Shown here: positions 62,022 through 64,000 of the stretch, one piece after another
Layout of the letters: every line of letters begins with the position of its first letter
Numbering within the stretch: the first letter of the stretch is position 1
From: Hymenobacter telluris
Lineage (GTDB): Bacteria; Bacteroidota; Bacteroidia; Cytophagales; Hymenobacteraceae
Reading direction: 5' to 3'
Length of the DNA stretch: 64,000 nucleotides
Assembly (NCBI RefSeq): GCF_017313265.1
Contig: NZ_JAFLQZ010000019.1
Location: forward strand, 1 to 64,000
Notes under the pieces: model-generated
Told to the model about the DNA's origin: nothing
Databases searched by the model: none
What the model saw: the letters and a program-made list of their open reading frames with translations, nothing else
Made by a program: the position numbers and the translations under genes

Positions 62022-62399
62022 TTATTTAACGACGAGGCTCCCCCGCAGCATGTGCATGCCGCAGGTGAACTCAAAGGTACCGGCTTGCTTGGGCAAAAAC
62101 TCGATGGCCGTGGTTTTAAATGGCGCCAGGTCCCGCCGGATGTTAAAGTCGGGCAGCAGCAGCTCCTCCGAGCAGGTGCCTTCCTCGTCGCGGTAGAAGT
62201 TGAGCTGCACGGGCTTGCCGTGCTCCACCTCGATGACGTTGGGCGAGTAGCCGCCCTTCACCACGATATCCACCTGCTGCACGCCCGCCGAAGAGGACAC
62301 GGCCGCCGCCACCCGGTGCGGGGCCAGAAAGAAAAACCAGCCGACAAACGCCAGCAGGCCCACGCCCACCAGGGTCACAATTATCTGAGCAGTATCCAT
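62022..62399 (-). CDS. Membrane-anchored cupredoxin-domain protein
   Basis: A 125-residue protein with one N-terminal helix (AQIIVTLVGVGLLAFVGWFF) and a cupredoxin-like domain ending TFEFTCGMHMLRGSLVVK, with the Cys-x2-His-Met copper ligands typical of these domains. It lies just downstream of the copper ATPase gene and is likely periplasmic. Confidence 0.87.
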   Translation of the reverse strand: MDTAQIIVTLVGVGLLAFVGWFFFLAPHRVAAAVSSSAGVQQVDIVVKGGYSPNVIEVEHGKPVQLNFYRDEEGTCSEELLLPDFNIRRDLAPFKTTAIEFLPKQAGTFEFTCGMHMLRGSLVVK

Positions 62400-62435
62400 A
62401 AGAACGAGAACAAAAAGGAGAGAAATAGCCCGCCG

Positions 62436-64000
62436 TTAGGCCTTGGCCTGGTAGCCGCGCAGGCGCAGCGAGTTGGTGAGCACCGACACCGAGCTCAGGG
62501 CCATGGCCGCGGCCGCCAGCATGGGCGAGAGCAGCCAGCCGGTGAACGGATACAGCAGCCCCGCCGCGATGGGAATGCCCAAGGTGTTGTAGATAAAGGC
62601 AAAAAACAGATTCTGCTTGATGGTGCGCATGGTCTGGCGCGACAGGTCGATGGCCGTGACCACGCCCTGCAGGTCGGAGCGCATGAGCGTAATACCGGCC
62701 GCTTCCATGGCCACGTCGGTGCCGCCGCCCATGGCCAGGCCAATGTCGGCCTGGGCCAGCGCCGGCGCGTCGTTGATGCCGTCGCCCACCATGGCCACCA
62801 CCCGCCCTTCGGCCTGCAGCTCCTTCACCTTGCCGGCTTTGTCAGCCGGCAACACCTCGGCAAAGAAGCGCTTGATGCCCACCTGCTCGGCCACCTTGGC
62901 AGCGGTCTGCTGGTTATCGCCGGTCATCATCACCACCTCGATGCCGTCCGCCTGCAGGGCCTGAATAGCCGCCCGGCTGGACTCGCGCACCGTGTCGGCC
63001 ACCCCAATCAGGGCCGCCACGTGCCCGCCGATGGCGGCGTACAGTACCGTTTTAGCCTCGCTCAGCAGTTGGGCGGCGGCCTGCTCGGTGTCGGTGGAAA
63101 GCACCACGTTATTTTCGCTGAGCAGGCGCCGGTTGCCGAGCAGAATCACCTGCCCGTCGACGGTGGCGCCGGCCCCCCGGCCCTCGTAGGCCTGGAAGGC
63201 GGTGGCCGTTAGCGCGGCGCTGCCGGAAGCTACTCCTTGGGCGTCGGCGTAGCGCACCACGGCCTCAGCCAGGGGGTGCTCACTCTGCCGCTCCACGGCC
63301 GCCAGTAGGGGCAGCAGGTGAGCGGGCGTGTCGCCGTTGGTGGGCACAAAATCCGTCACGGCGGGCTCGCCCCGGGTGATGGTGCCGGTTTTATCCAGCA
63401 GCACGGTGGTCACCTTCTCGGCTTTCTCCAGGGCCTCGGCGTTGCGAATCAGCACGCCGTGCTCGGCGCCCTTGCCGGTGCCCACCATGATGGCCGTGGG
63501 CGTGGCCAGCCCCAAGGCGCAGGGGCAGGCAATGATGAGCACGGCCACGAAGCCCACCAGCGCCAGCGGCACGCGGCTGGCTTCGGGCGCCAAGTCAAAC
63601 CAGAGCACGAACGTGGCAATGGCAATCATAATGACCACCGGCACGAACACGGCGCTGACCTTGTCGGCCAGCTGCTGAATGGGGGCGCGGCTGCCCTGCG
63701 CTTCCTCGACCAGCTTCACAATCTGGGCCAGCATCGTTTCGGCGCCCACCTTGCTCACGCGGAAGCGAAAAGAACCCGTCTTGTTGAGGGTAGCGCCGAA
63801 GACGTTGTCGCCCTCCTTCTTCTCCACGGGCAGGCTCTCGCCGGTCAGCATGCTCTCGTCCACAGCCGAGTGGCCGGTGAGAATCGTGCCGTCGGTGGCC
63901 ACCTTCTCGCCCGGGCGCACCACCACTTCGTCGCCCACGAGCACCTGCTCGATGGGCACGTCGACTTCCTGGCCATTCCTGACCACGCGGGCCGTTTTGG
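62436..64000 (-). CDS. copA: CopA-type copper-translocating P-type ATPase, N-terminus cut by window edge
   Basis: The visible ~521 residues include the actuator motif MLTGES, the membrane metal site ACPCALGLATPTAI, the phosphorylation site LLDKTGTITRGEPAV, TGDNQQTAAKVA, VGDGINDAPALAQADIG and the last helices. The CPC motif marks copper/silver export. The N-terminal metal-binding domains and first helices lie past position 64000. It heads a leftward group with the cupredoxin and AraC-type genes. Confidence 0.93.
   Translation of the reverse strand, partial: KTARVVRNGQEVDVPIEQVLVGDEVVVRPGEKVATDGTILTGHSAVDESMLTGESLPVEKKEGDNVFGATLNKTGSFRFRVSKVGAETMLAQIVKLVEEAQGSRAPIQQLADKVSAVFVPVVIMIAIATFVLWFDLAPEASRVPLALVGFVAVLIIACPCALGLATPTAIMVGTGKGAEHGVLIRNAEALEKAEKVTTVLLDKTGTITRGEPAVTDFVPTNGDTPAHLLPLLAAVERQSEHPLAEAVVRYADAQGVASGSAALTATAFQAYEGRGAGATVDGQVILLGNRRLLSENNVVLSTDTEQAAAQLLSEAKTVLYAAIGGHVAALIGVADTVRESSRAAIQALQADGIEVVMMTGDNQQTAAKVAEQVGIKRFFAEVLPADKAGKVKELQAEGRVVAMVGDGINDAPALAQADIGLAMGGGTDVAMEAAGITLMRSDLQGVVTAIDLSRQTMRTIKQNLFFAFIYNTLGIPIAAGLLYPFTGWLLSPMLAAAAMALSSVSVLTNSLRLRGYQAKA

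Overview
The window comes from a high-GC Bacteroidota bacterium of the Cytophagales type. Hymenobacter or a close relative is the best guess, by inference. Signs are Bacteroidota-style promoter boxes (TAnnTTTG), lipoboxes of the LxxC type, and Bacteroides-type mobilization (MobB/MobC/BfmA) and transfer (TraE-TraN) genes. Several domain families seen here (DUF6428, DUF5990, DUF6122, DUF5712) are also typical of that phylum. The DNA looks like part of a conjugative plasmid or integrated conjugative element loaded with metal-resistance and other accessory cargo. No replication initiator, integrase, rRNA or tRNA was found.

Region 1 (1-20.7 kb) is a nest of Tn3-family transposons. An outer transposon has an intact tnpA (17578-20667) and a divergent resolvase gene. 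The resolvase gene is split: its 5' part is at 17263-17439 and the next codons are at 1-74. Between the halves sits a 17.2 kb element with perfect 36-bp terminal inverted repeats (72-107 and 17229-17264). Beside its right repeat lie decayed tnpR and tnpA remnants. Its cargo starts with a LytS/LytTR-type two-component pair and a DUF305 protein. Next come two paralogous YVTN beta-propeller proteins flanking a lipoprotein. A long leftward series follows, holding membrane proteins, a metal-dependent hydrolase, two orphan solute-binding proteins, a DsrE protein, a TsdA-like dihaem cytochrome c, a YeiH-type exporter and a LysR regulator. The second half reads as a sulfur-oxyanion module.

Region 2 (20.7-31.7 kb) holds metal and metalloid genes. 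It has a DUF305 protein apparently cut by the transposon, a small HMA-like protein, a DUF3626-like (ADP-ribosyltransferase-like) protein, and an arsenic operon (arsR, DUF6428, phosphoesterase, GNAT, Acr3). It also has a mercury uptake cassette (ArsR-type regulator, MerTP, GDCCVxC protein) without merA, a SigZ-type sigma factor, and an unlisted 22-residue peptide carrying three Cys-Cys pairs.

Region 3 (31.7-46 kb) is the mobilization and maintenance backbone. Genes here encode a Fic protein with a VbhA-like partner, a coupling protein, a MobB relaxase and a BfmA-like protein. A 0.7 kb repeat-rich non-coding region (candidate oriT/centromere/origin) follows, then ParA with a DNA-binding partner, a HEPN-like zinc-ribbon protein, an ArdC antirestriction protein, a TOPRIM protein and two paralogous small proteins.

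Region 4 (46-56 kb) is a rightward type IV secretion operon (TraE, F, G, J, lipoprotein, K, N, M, I). Region 5 (56-59.1 kb) holds two leftward genes with nuclease-like motifs and may be a defence pair. Region 6 (59.2-64 kb) is a copper island: DUF4396, DUF6122 and DUF305 proteins, an AraC regulator fused to a metal-binding-like domain, a cupredoxin, and a CopA-type P-type ATPase cut by the window edge.
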